Of a DNA stretch of 64,000 bases, positions 13,519 to 28,600 are shown piece by piece. The notes beneath the pieces were generated by a model, which saw only the letters and a list, made by a program, of their open reading frames with translations, made no database searches and was not told the origin of the DNA. Within the stretch, counting starts at the first letter, position 1. Each line of letters begins with the position of its first letter. Both the position numbers and the translations under genes were made by a program. Origin of the DNA: Hybos culiciformis (taxonomy: Eukaryota; Arthropoda; Insecta; Diptera; Hybotidae); assembly GCA_964007475.1 (NCBI GenBank), contig OZ023273.1, forward strand, positions 38,379,525 through 38,443,524, given 5' to 3'.

Positions 13519-16209
13519 TGTCAAATCTATAAAGAAGTTTAAATCTGTAAAAATTTGAAAAGTGAACTTTCTATGATCCATTTGATATTTTGTCTGAGAC
13601 AAAAGAGTGTTTGATTTGACATTTTTAAAACGTATGCAAAATTGCAAATATAGTAATTTCGTACAAAGAAAATGAGTATAAATTAAATATCAATACAAAA
13701 AACCTTATAAGTTTGGCTGAAAAAGTTTTCTTGGTACAGACTTGCAATTTAAAAGCGAATAATAAGCTCTTGTTAATTTTAAATTGTTTCATGATTCTTT
13801 TTTAATTTTTTTTAAGTATAGTTAGAATATTAAAAATTCATGTTACGAACACAAAACATTATCATCTGTTTCAGATGTTATATTTGCAGTACGTACAAAA
13901 AAAAATTCTGAATTTTTTTTAATAGATGAAACATGGTAATTATAAAGGTATAGATAATAAACTGTTCAGTATAATTATCCACATTAATTTATGTATTTCT
14001 ATTATAGATTTGCATTTTTCTTTAGGCGGGTTTTTCTTGCTCACTTAGGCTTGTATTCTTGCATCAATATTCTAAACTTCTTTTTCGTTGTTTCCCGGTC
14101 TACAATAATACTATTTTGGTTATAAGTAAATGTGAAACACCGGAACATTGAAAGACTCCCTAATCATCTACCTAAAATTTGTGTTTTTATTGTAATAAAG
14201 CATAATAATCAAAAAATTATTTAAAAAATAACAAATGGTAATTTTTCAAGATATACAATTAATATGGTTTGGCGCCACCCCGAATAATACCAATTACATT
14301 ATTAAGAGATAACACAAGTTATTTCATAAACACGTCTTGCAGACTTATATTTTGATGTCGATGAATTTTTATCTAAATACATACGTATTTAACTAATTAC
14401 ATAACTCAAAAAAACTCAATTATGTTTTGAAGACAATCAATATTAGTTAATCTTAATTTTCAACAATTTTGTTTATTTTTAAATATAAAACTTTTTATAA
14501 AATTATACGTGAAAAATTCAACAACATATATAAAATTTAAATATTAATATAATTAACTACCTTATGTATTTACTTTTATTATAAGTATATAACTTAAATA
14601 TATTATATACTTAATTCTTATTATATGAATAAACATTTTGGAAATTTATAATAATTTATGTAATTAAAAAAATTTGTACAGAAGATTTAATATTATAATC
14701 ATAATAAAGCTATGTTCCAGAAAAAAGTTCACTGAATATAAGAAGTGATACATGTATAACACATACGTAAGTATAGAAAGTGGGGTTACCGTAATTTATT
14801 TTATCAAAGCATTATTATCACTCAACTTATCTTACTTAAGATATAGCTTTAAACAAAATTAATATTTTCTTTTATTGCTTTCGTTTTATAAATATTCTAT
14901 TTGAAATTAAATGCATTTATTTGTCTACAGAATTGTTTTCATTATAATTTTAAACTACATATTATTAATTTCTAACACGAGATTCTGGAATTTTCTCCAA
15001 ACGATTTATCTCAGGAAAAAAAATTATTTTCATCTGGAAATTTTTTGTTAATAAATTTAATTTTGATGTTAGGTAGGAAATTGTTTATAAATTTAATCTA
15101 ACTTATTTTTAAATATTATTCAATAGGGAAAGAGTTCCAATTATGAATTATAATAACTTAAACTCTAAAATTTTCGATAAAATTAATATTAACTTCAATT
15201 TCTATTGCTTTTTTCTGTCATGTCGTTACTATAGCTTCAAAAGTTGTTGAAAAAAAAACCAGTAAGTATTGTCCTTTTCATTTCAAAAAATAAAATATAC
15301 AGATAGAAATCTGCGAATTATTTCATAACCCCGAATTTTTAATGTTTCCGCAGATAAAACATATTATATTCTCGTATATTTACTAGTCGAAGTTCTTCTA
15401 TCATAAAATGTAAGCTTAATATTCGTAAATCGTGACATCTATGTTATCTGTTGCATATGTTTGTTAAACAATTTTAATGAATATTTACATTAGCTTTATA
15501 AATATAAAAATTAATTTGCACAAAATCATTATTTCTGTTACCTTTTGCCAGATCGCAGTTAAAGTTAAAATTTTTTTTTCAACATTTTTGGATTGATAAT
15601 CTTATATTCGATTAACAACCCATAGAAATTTATTTATAAAAATCTGATAGCAGGGTATTTTATGTTCCAGAGTAGATTAAATTTACATTATTTATTTCCT
15701 TTTTTCCGTAAGGAAACCTAGCAATAAAAATTAATCACTATATTTTTGAAATGAAAATGGAATTGATGTACCTGCCTACATAATAGTATAATAGGTTTTA
15801 CGTTATAATCAAAAAAATCTAATTATTGAAAATAAAAATAAAATTTTTTTTTCAATTTTCAAACTTAAAAATAAAAATAAATAATTTACGAGAAAATAGT
15901 TAGTGAAAGCGACAACATGAAATTTTAGTATTGGATGAAAAATCATTGGATGAAAAACTCTGGATAATGAGTCGCCATATTAAATACTAAAAACTGCGAG
16001 AAAAAAAAATGAAAAAGGAAAAATGCAATCAGCTTCGAAGCCCCGCCGGATTCTATCTGCAACAATAAAATATATATAAAAAAACGAACTGAATATCCAG
16101 AGTTCTATATCTAATGTGCTAACTTAAAAGTTCTATGCATTAGTGTATTAGTGGGATTTTCATTTTACTGTAGTATTTTTAGTTGTTGATTCGATTTTCG
16201 ATCCCTAGA
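13519..16209. other. AT-rich sequence downstream of the FRMPD-like gene
   Basis: No gene or transposon end recognised. A short GC-richer patch (16036-16052, around CGAAGCCCCGCCGG) stands out but has no supported function. Confidence 0.5.
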
Positions 16210-16215
16210 TTTATT
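16210..16215 (-). terminator. Candidate poly(A) signal AATAAA
   Basis: The minus strand reads AATAAA about 500 nt past the stop codon, with a second copy at 16240-16245. In sequence this AT-rich the hexamer occurs often by chance, so the 3' end is only suggested. Confidence 0.25.
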
Positions 16216-16715
16216 TGTCTAATAGTTTTTGTAATAATTTTTATTTTTGGAATTACCGTATCTTCTATTTCGTAATTTCTTTGATGTTATATAATAATTG
16301 AAAGTTTAGCTCAGACAGATTTTAACGAATTATATAAAATTTCTAACCTAAAAGATTCCTTTGTGTTGTTCGTGACAATCTTTACAGGAATGTAATTTAT
16401 AGTATGCGTAATAAAATAAATAAATGATATTGATAAAATAAACTGTGGAAACTTTTTAAATAATTAATTTTGTATACAATTAAAGCCATAAATTTTAAAT
16501 TATAAAGCCATTGGTTTAGTAAGTTCTATGTATTATTTGTTCTGGAAATAAATTTAAAAAGTTCCTACTTAAAATTATTCATACATAATGTTTTATATAC
16601 ATATATATTATATAATTTATAAAAATGTGTTCTCCTTATTACATTATCAAAAAAATTTAAATCTACTTTTTGTTTATCTACTTTACCTAAACACACACAC
16701 GTATAGGTTTCATTT

Positions 16716-19621
16716 TTATGGTGAAAATACTCTTAAACTTCTCAAGAGGGTTGTCAATACACCTGCCAAGCACTCAGCTTGCAACGCTAACGGACCTGCA
16801 CCTAATACACCAATTTGAACACCGGCAAGCTCTCTAAAACTTGAAGCAACGTCATGAACTTTCAAAACAATATTTCGTGTTTGAAGTGGTGACGAAGTAT
16901 GTTTAGTTATATCTTGGGTCAATTCCGTAATTCTTCTAATTGCTGTTAGACATGAAGTCAAATGTTCAGGAAGTGAATTTAATTTTGAATCAGACATTGC
17001 TACTACTAATAATTTACTTGCTGTGACTAATTGCAGAGTTTGTTCGGTTAATTCTTCACGAGCTCTTTGAAATTTATTTTCATCAATTTCAGATCCGCCA
17101 CCGGCAGCTTGGGCAGCCGTACATTGTGCTGCAATTTGATCTAGTTTCACAAGAAGGCCTGCCATCGCAATATCAGTTTTAGCCATTAAGGCTTCACCAT
17201 TAACTACAAACCCATTACGAGTTAATGTTCCCACTGGCTGATCTTTAGCGTCATGAGTTTTTCGCGATAATTGCGGTGAACAAAGTAATGAAAGTTGCGA
17301 TTTATTGTCAATATGAGTGTTTTTTTGAACACAAGCTGAAGGAGAATCACTGTTTGATCGAAAGTGTCCATTAGATCTAGGCAAAGGCGACATAACACTT
17401 GCTCCACTACTATTTGATGTTATAGGAGAAGGTGAAGATGTGGGGGAAGATGACGAAGAGAATGTCGTGTCAATTTCGCGAAAAGCATTAAAATTTCTAT
17501 GGAAATGAGGAGAGTTCATTCCAGATATTTTTATTGGAGACCCGGGAGCTGGTATCAACGATGGCTTTGGCAATGGATGAGGATTGCGCAAAATCGGCTT
17601 CACGGCAATGGGAGGCAGGGGAGGCTTCTTCGGTGGAAAACCACTGGGACTTTGAGTGGGTGACAACTGATCACGTGGAGGTAAGCAAGGTGGTATAGTT
17701 TCTCCTGGATACATTTCTGTTCTTTTCAAATCAAACGTTATCCGTTTCACAGGACTGTTAGTTGACTTGGGTTTCAAATCAATATTTTTTGGGGGTCGAG
17801 CTGGTGGTGGACTAGAATTAACAATGTGCGTGCAGCGCCTCGGTGGTAATTGCAATTCATTATTATCATTTAATTCTAATTTATCTGGTGAATCATCTTT
17901 GTTTTTGGTACAACAAGAAAAAGCACCTTTTCTTTCAACTGTTGGATATTCAATTACATGTAAATTATTGTTCATATGTGGTGGTGGCACATTAGTAGAA
18001 TTACTGTACAAATTTTCTTTGGAATAACCATAAATTTTACTATCACTAACTAATTGTACATTTTTTTGTTGAATTTGCAATTCAAGACTTTTTCTTTTTT
18101 CTACATCGTTTAAATTTGGAGGAGGTGGAATAATAAATGACATGATTTCCTCCGGAGTTAGTTCTTTGGCAGGAGTAGCCCTTTGAGTAGGCGGCGCTAC
18201 TATAACTTTAGCCAAAAATTTATCCAAATCTCCTTCGTCTTCTGATTTATTTCCACTACTACTGTTGTCAAATCCATGGGGCGCTGCGTTTAAAACAGAT
18301 AACGGCGCGTCCAATTCATCTGGAGTTTGTGGTGGTGGAAGTGCACGCAAATCTATCATATCAGCATCTGTTTCAATCAACGTTTCACCACATACATCGA
18401 ATCCATATAGTTCGGAAAGTTTTTGTGCTGCTAAATCAGTATGATCCTGTGGTTTGATTTCCACTTTACTTAATTCTTTCAGTTGGCGTAAATATTCTCT
18501 TAGATTGTTATCCTTAGTCTCTGGTCCCATTAAAATTGAACTGTCCGGACTGTGAAGGCCAAAACTAGTTCTAATAGAAGAAACTTTCTTATTTCCAAAA
18601 TTTTGGTCATTTGAATTAAAATTTATAGATCGCTTATTATATGTCGGACTAGGTACTGACTCAGAATCACTTTCACTTTGAGAACAATCGTTTCCTAAAG
18701 CTTGTAAGTCACTTAAAAGTTGACTTAATCCATTCAGTTTCCTATTTGATTTTGGAGTTGTCTGTTGCGGCGAGACAAGCGATGAAGGTGGATTTCTGCC
18801 ATCATTCCTTGAACCACATATTGAATTTAAACCCTGTGTTATTCCACTTAGATCTTGGTTTATTGTTTCTGCTAATAAAACTAATGAATCGCTATGCTTT
18901 AATTGTCCTGGCCCATCCTCATTTGATGATACTTTACTGCTATTTAAGCTCTCGCAGTCACTGTCAATTTCAAGCGATGTGCTATTCCATGGATGTCGTA
19001 ATCCAGATTTCATTTCATATTCATGGATCAATTCACCGTGCTCGTTCAGATATTGTTCAGAACTCTCAACCATCTTTTGCATTTCTGCTACGCGTCGCAA
19101 GACTTCTTGATTTTTTGCTTCAATGAAAGCACTGTTTATAGAACCTGTATTACCGTAACTACTTCCACCACCAGAACTACTGCTGCCGCCGCTTATACTG
19201 CTACAATCTTTTGCGGCCTCTTCTAACAATTCCATAGCCATAACACTATGTAAATCAAGGCCATAATCATCTGACGAGCTTCCTTCACCACCACCGTCGC
19301 CATTGATTTGATAAACTGATGTATCATCGTTTCGAATATCTCTTACATTATTAGAAAGCTTGTTATTATTTTCCGTGGAATTATTCATATTACGATCGAC
19401 TAGATGTTGCTGACCTTTTCCGTCATCTATTTTAAGTGCATTTATTTCTTGTAATGAATGATATGGTGGTGGCATTATGAAACTAATATTATGTGCAGAA
19501 TTATGATATGGCAATAGATAACTCCATTTAGCCGGAAACACTGTATGTTGTGATAAATAAGCTGGTGCATTATCCACATCATCATATTTTTCCCTTTCAC
19601 GGTCTACAGGAAGTTCTTTTC
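16716..19621 (-). CDS. FRMPD4: FRMPD-like terminal coding exon: 968-residue tail
   Basis: A single 2906-nt exon after acceptor ATCAACAG (frame continues the FERM helix with [10 protein letters not shown]). Content in protein numbering: Ser/Gly/Asn-rich disorder (700-790); a predicted helix rich in E/Q (790-830); an [14 protein letters not shown] block (1051-1064); [15 protein letters not shown] (1116-1130); proline-rich runs including PPPARPPK and KKPPLPP (1216-1326); Ser/Pro low complexity (about 1350-1390); and a helical C-terminus (1426-1596) with an Ala/Gly-rich insert. Base composition is clearly richer in G/C than the flanks. Stop TAA at 16718-16716. An in-frame ATG exists upstream of the acceptor (19673), but it lies in intron sequence and the splice makes it unnecessary. 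Confidence 0.95.
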
Positions 19622-22600
19622 CTGTTGATAGAATAAAAAAAATTAAAGGAAAAATTTCAATAGAATAATTCATACATTCATATTTGTGAAACCGTTGTTG
19701 TTTAGAAAAAAAAAAAAATTGAAATCAATTTTGAAAAAATTTGCTGAGGTAAATTTTTTTTATTATAGTACTTATATATTACATATAGTTGGTTTCAAAG
19801 GGGATGATAACTAATCAAAAAAAAAAAGAATTGAAAAGATTTTTTATATTTTTGTTTTGTTGTAGAGTTGGAAAATTGCCAAATAATTTCAAATCCAATT
19901 TGTCGAACACAGGTTTATTGAACTATATTGGTAATAATACTATACTTTTTTGTTATGTTTTAATTCAAATAGTACGATTTTATTTCGTTAATCTTTTTAA
20001 TTTAATTATTATTGTGTGAGTGTGATATGTTGCTTTTTTATTACGACATCTTGTATATAAAAAATTTAGTAAATAAAACAATTTTAAAAATAACAAACTG
20101 TTATTTAAATTGATTTATTTTTTGATGACTCAAATTAATAAATTCAGTTTATCGGTTTTATTAATTCTTTAATAGGAATTTGGTGTAAGAAAACTATTGA
20201 ACTAAATATTCATTGCATCTTCAACTAAATTTTGGAAATATTCTATCGAAAAAAAAAATATAACTAAACATTAATTATTTACCAGTTAGAAGTTTATGAT
20301 AACCAGCCAAAACCAATGAAAACTCTACTGCATCTCGATCTTCCATTGAAAATTTTATTATCCGGTCATTTAATAACTGAACATGAACTGTACAAGAAAT
20401 GTCATCTTCACGATGTACTAAAACTCTAGATATTTCTTCCAGTGTTGATATTGGTTGGGGCTGTCAAATCAAAATAAATAAAAATTTGTTACCTATTAAA
20501 TTTCAAAATTATCCTTAATAAGGCTCGTGATTTCTACTCGATACGAGTTAAAGAACCGCACAATAAAAATATTGAAAAATTTGCAATTCAGCACCAAAAT
20601 AAATATTTCGGTTCTGACACATTGGATAAATTAATTTATATACATACATGTACATATGCATGTACATATATTTATATACCAAAGATTTTAATTTCAAAAA
20701 AAAAATATGTTTGGGGCAAAAAGGGAAAAAAAATAAATCAATTTTTTTTGCAAAATGTTCCATTATTTTTAATGTTACCTAGTGGATTGAATGGATGTTT
20801 CATGAAAGGCAATTTTATTTGGATTTTTTATATTCATTTTTTTTTTCTCTCTAAAAACCACAATGAAATTGCTTTTGTGTAAACAATTACAAAACCAAAA
20901 TTTACTTTAAGAATGTATGAAATTTAAAGAAACATATCCTTTTCAAATTATTTCAAATGGTAATGCTATCCCATCATACTCGTTTATCGGTTAAATAAAT
21001 GGTTAGTTTTCTTTAAGAAAGTGATTAGATTTAATTGTTTGTATTCTTGTAGATTAAATTAATTATAATCATGTAAAGTCACAGATGGTAACTATTATGT
21101 TATAATGTTTTATAAAATCGATATAACAAGCAATAAATTGGAAAAATCCGATTTTTATTTACAAATTTAATTGTAATTTGAACTAAACCCTTATTTAAAA
21201 ACAAAAAAAAAAGAAAAAAAAGAAAAAAGGGAAGATAATCATTACTTTTTCAGGGAAATCAATACATAAGATTGTTTATTTCAAGTTCACGCAGCTAATT
21301 CTGTTCCAATTATACAAATATTGTTTTCAATACAAAATTCATTACTTGTTCAATTATTGAAAGAAATTGTAATGATCTTCTTAGAATTTTTTAGATTAAA
21401 TTAAAAAATATTTCGGACTTCTTTATTTACAAATTAAACGAATAATGACATTCATTGTAAACATCAACGTGTTATTTTGTAAAATTTTATTTAAATTTAA
21501 TCCTTTTATTTTCCATATTATATAAAGTTATTAATTTTCATTATTAAAAAGCTTTAACTTTGAATTAATTTATAATTTGACTTTTTAAAGATATTGAGGC
21601 TTATATAAGCTTTCAATGCAAAAGCAATGTTTTTTGATCATAATTAAATAAACTTTAATTCTATTAATAGGATTTTTTCTTTTTTCCCTTTTTGGAATGG
21701 TGATTAACAAAATCATAATTTTTCCTTATTATAATATGTACATAAACATTTTTTTTTCCCTTATATTATATTTTTTTCTATGTATATATTGAAAATAAAA
21801 TTCATGTAATTATTTTCGACCCATTTTTATATTCCTTATATACCCGTAAATAGAAAATTATCAATAAGAATTCATGGTGTTTTTTATCCATCTTCTAATG
21901 ACTTTATTTTCAATTGTGGAAAAGAAATGCGTAGTTATTGAAAATCTTATATTTTTTTTTTCAATAAAATTAAAAAAATATTCTGCTATTATTTTATATT
22001 TTATGTCCATTATTAGATATTTATATTTAAATTAGCTCACCAGGACTGGAAATTTGAACAATATGTAGGTACTGTAATTTTACCTGAATCATATTATGAA
22101 AAAATCGTAATTCTTAATACATTATATGTGTTTCAATTTGTACTTATATTGAATTTGTCATACTATAGCTTTTTAAATTATTTAATAAGTAACATAAAAA
22201 TTAATATTTCAAAATTATGTCTTTGGTTATTAGCGTATAGCATTAGGCAATAACTTGCATCTCAAAGAACTTGTGTATACATTATAATGTCTCCCTTGCC
22301 GTCACCAAAAAATTGTGATACAAATGAAAAACGTCATAATTCCGAAAAATCTTATAAATTTTATTTATTAATTGACAGTTCTAAGATTCTAAAATTCCGA
22401 GTACAATCTGATGTTTTGGAATTATCTGATAATAAGTAACTATATGTTTCTTTAATATATCAAGCACCACATTTTTTCCGGAGTTTTCATTGCATCTTCT
22501 TTAATTTTATATATAAATGTATATTGTATACATTTATTTAGTCAATATTTAACATTTTTGTTAAATATTGACTGTTAATTTTCTTTTACGCAAAATTAAC

Positions 22601-25600
22601 AGTCTATAATCAAAATTGGACGAAAAAAAAAAAATGAAAATAGCTAACAATGAAAAAAATAGATTTCATCTTTAAGTTTGGAAAATCTTTTTTAATGAGA
22701 TACAAAAAGGACATTAAGACAAAAAGTTCTTGAGAGAAAAAGTTATGGACATAAATCAGATTTATTATGCCTATGGTCAAAAATAGGATGGAAAAATAAT
22801 TATAAATATAAAATGTTACACAGAATTTTTATTATTAGATTCCATTTTATTAGCAATATAGAAAGCAATTAACTGCAAGAAAAAAAAATTCTCAAAAAAA
22901 AGACCAACATACGTATATTTTGTGAGATGGAAAAAAATTTTCATTGCTTATGGAAAGGGTAATACGAAATATTGTTGTTTTTCGCATGATTGACGTTGAA
23001 CTTTAAGAAAATCTTCTTAAAAGATTTTATAATCTTTTATATTAAATTTGTACAAATTAATTACTTTAATGTTCAACGTTTAAAAAATTTAATATTTTAA
23101 CGGTCAAAAGCTCGAAGTCTTTTCCGTACTGTGCAAATGATTTGTATTTCTTCAAAGATTTCTTACTGACTTAATCAGATTAATTATGGTCTTCTATTAA
23201 TCTAGTTGAAGATCTATTCGTACGTGTGATGCGACAATGTTCTTTTCCATTTTGAATTAACTTACCACTGAATTTCGAACTCCAGATATTTGGCTTAAAC
23301 CAAAACGAGGACTTATTAATAGTACTCTTTCAACTCCTTCTCGTTGATTTGTGCTGAAACATTTAGCTCCATAACTGGGTAAAGTTGATATTATGTCCAA
23401 ATAATGAATTTTAGCCTGAAAAATTAAGGAAATAAGAAGTTTACAATTAATCATTATTATTATTAATTATAATTGTTCTGTATAATTTGCTTCCAGGTTT
23501 AAAAACATTTTAAAAACATCAGAAAATTATTTCAAAATTATTTCAAAATTTGATCAACTTCAAATTAAATTTAATTGTATTTTATAATTTTCTGCATTTG
23601 ATTTTACAATAATACCCACATAAGTAATTTTTTTTAGTTCTAAGAATACTTTTTCATTTCAATTCAATCATTAAATTAATGTCACGTATGGTATTATGTA
23701 TGTATTTTATATAAATGAAGAATGTGTAATTAAAAAATTGCAATGAAAAAATATTCATGCACAAATATTAGTTAGATTTAATTTACATTGCAAAACTTTT
23801 TTTTAATTGTTTTGTGTACCTACATTTTTCTAGCAAAAAGACTCTTTGAATGATATTAAATTTCATTATATAGATATTAAATAGTGCCAATCATATTTCC
23901 GGCAGACAAGAAAAGTTAATTAATAGTCTTACTTTTAAAATTCTTAATATAAAATGGAATAAATATATTTTGGAAAGAAATGGATAGATGAGAATTTAAC
24001 GAATAGAACAAAGATTCTGTTAGAATATCATCTGTTGTATCTTAGGGGAACCATCTCGGTCCAACTGCTTTAATATTCTTTTTATTGACGACTTATGTAC
24101 AGTTCTATGTGTTACTCTTTTTTTGCAATTTCGACTTATCTTTAAATTACAATTGAAGACAAATTGTACAAAGTCATTTCTTTAATAGTTAGTTCAAGTA
24201 TCAAGTTTTGGGCCAAATTTTTAAGATTGAAGTTGCTGTGAATTTAAGTATTCGATAATAATAATTGTTTGTATTATAAATCTATGATATATAAGCTAAA
24301 AATATAAAGTGTAAATCTTTTTAAGTCCTTTAATAAATGAAATAAAATAATTAATTAACTTTAATAATGTAAATATGACATAATATGTAACCTAATTCTG
24401 ATAAAATATTATTAACACTTGAAATATATATGTTCCCATGCCAAAAGAAAACAATTCAGTTGATGGAACAAAGTATTTGCTATCCAATTTCGTATAACAA
24501 ATAATATAATAAAGTTTTTAAACTTTAATGACTAGTCAATATTTTAAAATTTTTCTTTATTTGTTCCAAAAACGTATATAAATGTTGACTATTTTATATT
24601 TTCTGTACTAAACTCATTATATATTATGTTTGTATTTTGTATTATATAAATATAAAACATTATTAAAAATATGTAGATATAGATATAATATGGAAATATT
24701 AAAAAAAAAATTCTTTTAAATGTTCCTTTAATTAAATTCTTTTCCATTATTTTCTCATTTTTAATATTACACAATATTTACAATAAGATTTAATATGTGT
24801 ACCATTATATAATACAATACTTACTGTAGTACGTATCTTTATGTATATAATAATAATAATAATTATTAAAGAAAATGGATGAATATAAAAACATTAAGAA
24901 AATTAAAAATTATAAAACGTGTAAATTACCTACCTGTAATTGTGTTAACATTTTAGTTGATGAACCAGTCATTTGTGAATTTAATTTTAAAAAATGTGCA
25001 ATTAAACGCCTAAGCTCCTTACGTTTCATTCCCTCAATTAATGAAGAAGGCACAAAACGTTCAAGTCCAAATTCTCGTCTAAAATAAAAGAAATAAGAAT
25101 TTAAGAAAAATTATTTAATTACAAACTGAAGTAAAAGAAGAAAATTATTATAATTTTGTGTTTTTTTTGTTTTTTTTTTATATAAATAACAGAGAGATTA
25201 TTTCGATAATTAAAAAAAAGTTTTGTATTTAAAGCGTTATCCTTTTTACACGATTTTTTTGTTTTTTTTTTCTCAGAATAATTGGTTCAGAAGAAGTTCT
25301 CGATGTCGTCCAAAAATAGATTTTGATTAAAATTTGTGCGTGCTTATTTGTCGAATAGTGGAAATTTAAAATAATGCTTAGCTCCAATTTAATTCAAGCA
25401 TTCGATCTGTGGTTTAAAAATATATTTTCGATGAATAGATTTCTTAATATTATGAAACTTAATTTATTGAATTTGTAATTAAAGACAAACATTTCTCAAA
25501 TAATTAGATACTAAAAAGTTTTAAATAATAAAAAAAAAAGAAGATTTCAAGTTACAATATTTTAATGTAGTAATGTAGTAAAAAGGACAAAATAAAACTT

Positions 25601-28600
25601 AGTATAAATATGCTGACATGTATATATTTAATTAAAAATTAAAATCGTGCGGTTTCCATAAAACGAACATTGGTATTTACCTTTAATAGCCCAACGATTT
25701 TAATTTTAACTTAAATGTCACAATATTATTTTCTTGTATTCGCAAATTATACTGAATTTTATTTTCTCCTTTTAATAATATAATCATGTAACTTAAATTT
25801 TAATTTTTTTTAATTTTTTATAAAAATAAAAATTTTTTATTTTCAGCAACGTTGCTCACAATTTTCTTTATCAGTTTTTTAAAAATAAATTTTTTTTTTT
25901 AAATTTTGCTCTATGCAGTTTTCTTTGATATTAATAATTAACGAATTAATTTTTCACTTTTATCCTGTTTTCCCTTAAAAATAAAAAAAAAATGTTGTCA
26001 TTAAATGTCCAAAACTAAAATGGTAGTAATTATCGAACTGCCAAATCAACTATGTTTCTTTAAGTCCCAAAGTATGCACAATATCGTTTATTTTCTGCGA
26101 TTCTAGATTTGGGAGTAACTCAACAAGCCAAGGATAATTTATCATAAAAAGAGAACCTTAAATAAATTGTTGCAGAATTATGCAGTTGTATTTAATATAA
26201 AAAAATACATAATAATGAAGCATGTACATCAGACCTGTTTACCTACATAATATAGGTACATTACATTAGATCTGAGTAAAATGTTTTATTCTAAATTTAC
26301 TATTTTCTTATTTATTATTATTTATTTTTATTTAAAAAAAAAAAAATTAATAGATTAAAGTTCTGTTCTATCCTACAATAAATGTACTTTATAATATTGT
26401 GTTGAAAGATAAACTGCAAGCAAAACAGGTTAATGGAAGGATGTTACTTCCATTATTTTTCATTATCATTGTGTTAGATACAATAACGACTGAAAAAGGA
26501 TAATATTTTAATTGGCATGGTTCAAATTCATTTAAAATTTAAGCATAAAGATGGCAAAATTTGGCGTAAAACTATATTAACAGAACATATGTGTAAATAA
26601 AAACATAGTTTATAAGGTATTATATTTAAAATATTCATTTAAAAATTAACAAATTTAATTATTTTGGAATTAGAAAGAAACTTTAGATTTTAAGACTATG
26701 TTTAAAATTTCAAAAACAAAATGTACATTTACATTCTCAAATAGATTTTTTGATATTAATTTCAGACTATATGTACCTAAACTTCTCAAATACATAATGA
26801 ACGTGACGTAAGCAATTATGCGTATAACTGAAACTGATATAAATATCGCGATTTATCAAAGTGTAGATCAAAAATTGCTTGTTTTCCTTCCTTAATTTTA
26901 TACCAAATTTTTTTTAAGTTTATTTTTAATTTTTTACAAATCATCCTAAAACTAAACCTCATTATATATATATTTTTATTAATGGTTTTATTTTTCACTT
27001 ACTCAACAATTTTCACTGTTAATTTAGCTGGTGAAACATTATTAGCAAGAGCATGTTGATGCATATGTAATGCAGCTAATCTTAATGCAACATCTGGTTG
27101 CAATTCAGGTGCGAAACGTTCCTGGGTAACATCATTACAACACTGCATATATAAATAATCTAATGCATTTAAATCTTTTTGTGCTAAATCTGCTGCTGAA
27201 ACTGGCACAAATGTAACACGAAAAAGGCAACGTAATTTATGAGCACCAGGACGTGCTGCTATCTGTAAATACGAATTAAAATTCAATTCATTCAGAGAAA
27301 AATATAATATAAAATATAATTCTAAAATATAAAAGAGTGAGTATAATGTATAAACCATTAGAAAAGGAATAATAACAATAAAATAGTAATTTTATATTGT
27401 TAGTTGTTTTGCCTCTTCACAATATTTTCATTTTCTTTCAATTTAAAAATATGAAAATATGAATGAACAATAGATAAAATATTGTTCTTCATGCATCAAA
27501 GAGTAAAGTTAATAAATTTTTATAATTCTGTTTTATTAATTTTTATATTAGAAATAAGGTTAAAGTAAACTGCTATACTTGACATTAAGAGTCAATAATA
27601 AAAATCAATGACAAAGCAAATTATCTGTACCTACATAAATACATTATTCTATTTGAATAATACAGGTATACTTCGTTTTATACAATGTATTTTTGTAGGT
27701 ATGAATTTTTCTAGATCATGTTGGTGAAAGAATGATGGTATTATTTTCGTTGAAAAGTTTATTTTTGATGTTTATAATTACACAATTTAAAACTTTTCAT
27801 TGAAAATAAAAACAAAAGATAATTAAATGATTGGCTCAAAGAAATTTTAAGTAATTGTGTATTGAAACAAAAAATGTCAACTTTATAGAAATATAATTTT
27901 TGTAGACTGCATCTTTGATTCGTTTTTATTCTGGCAGGAATTAAAAATTTTAGATTTACTTTGGCCAATAAATAAAATTACGTTTTGATAGTTGGAAAAT
28001 TTTATAAAAGTGATTTTTATTTTGCAGTAAAAAAGTAAATGACTAAAATTTGAATAAAAAAAATATTAATGCACTGAGTTTCGCAGAACCAAACATAAAG
28101 CTATATAATGGCAAATAAATTAATAATATCGACATTGCTATTGATATGTCATTGATATTTTGTTATGAAAAAAAACGACAATTTAAGTGAAAATGATGCA
28201 CTTGAAAGTTTCAAAATGATCAGAAGATTTGCAAAGATTTTATATACAAGGAAACGGGAAAACATAAAAATCTTTAACTTAAGGATTTTGTATTCTTTTC
28301 ATCTTAAACTAGTACTCGAAATTGAAAAAAAAATAAATTTATTTCATTCAAAAATTGTAATATTTGTTTTTTGAGATATTTGACAAACATTTTTTTATGT
28401 CTTTTTTTTTTTGCTAAAATTCTGTAAATAAAAAAATATCAAGGTTTCAAAGACAATTTGTAGTAAAAGAAATAAGTTTTTGATACTTTTTATTAATTAT
28501 AATCATCTTTATAGCACTAAAAAATTTGTGGTTCTAAATTAATATGGAATTTCTAATAATCAATCAAACTGAACTGAAAAATTAATGTGATAAATTTCAT

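Noticed and set aside
17767..19226. Plus-strand open frames opposite the last FRMPD exon
   Set aside because: Shadows of the real minus-strand coding exon.
19622..19673. Use of the ATG at 19673 as the start of an intronless 985-aa gene
   Set aside because: The sequence before GKELPVD is a polypyrimidine tract with an AG acceptor, and the spliced frame continues exactly from the FERM exon upstream.
28165..28374. 69-codon plus-strand frame in an FRMPD intron
   Set aside because: K/F/I/N-rich without domain, codon bias or splice context.
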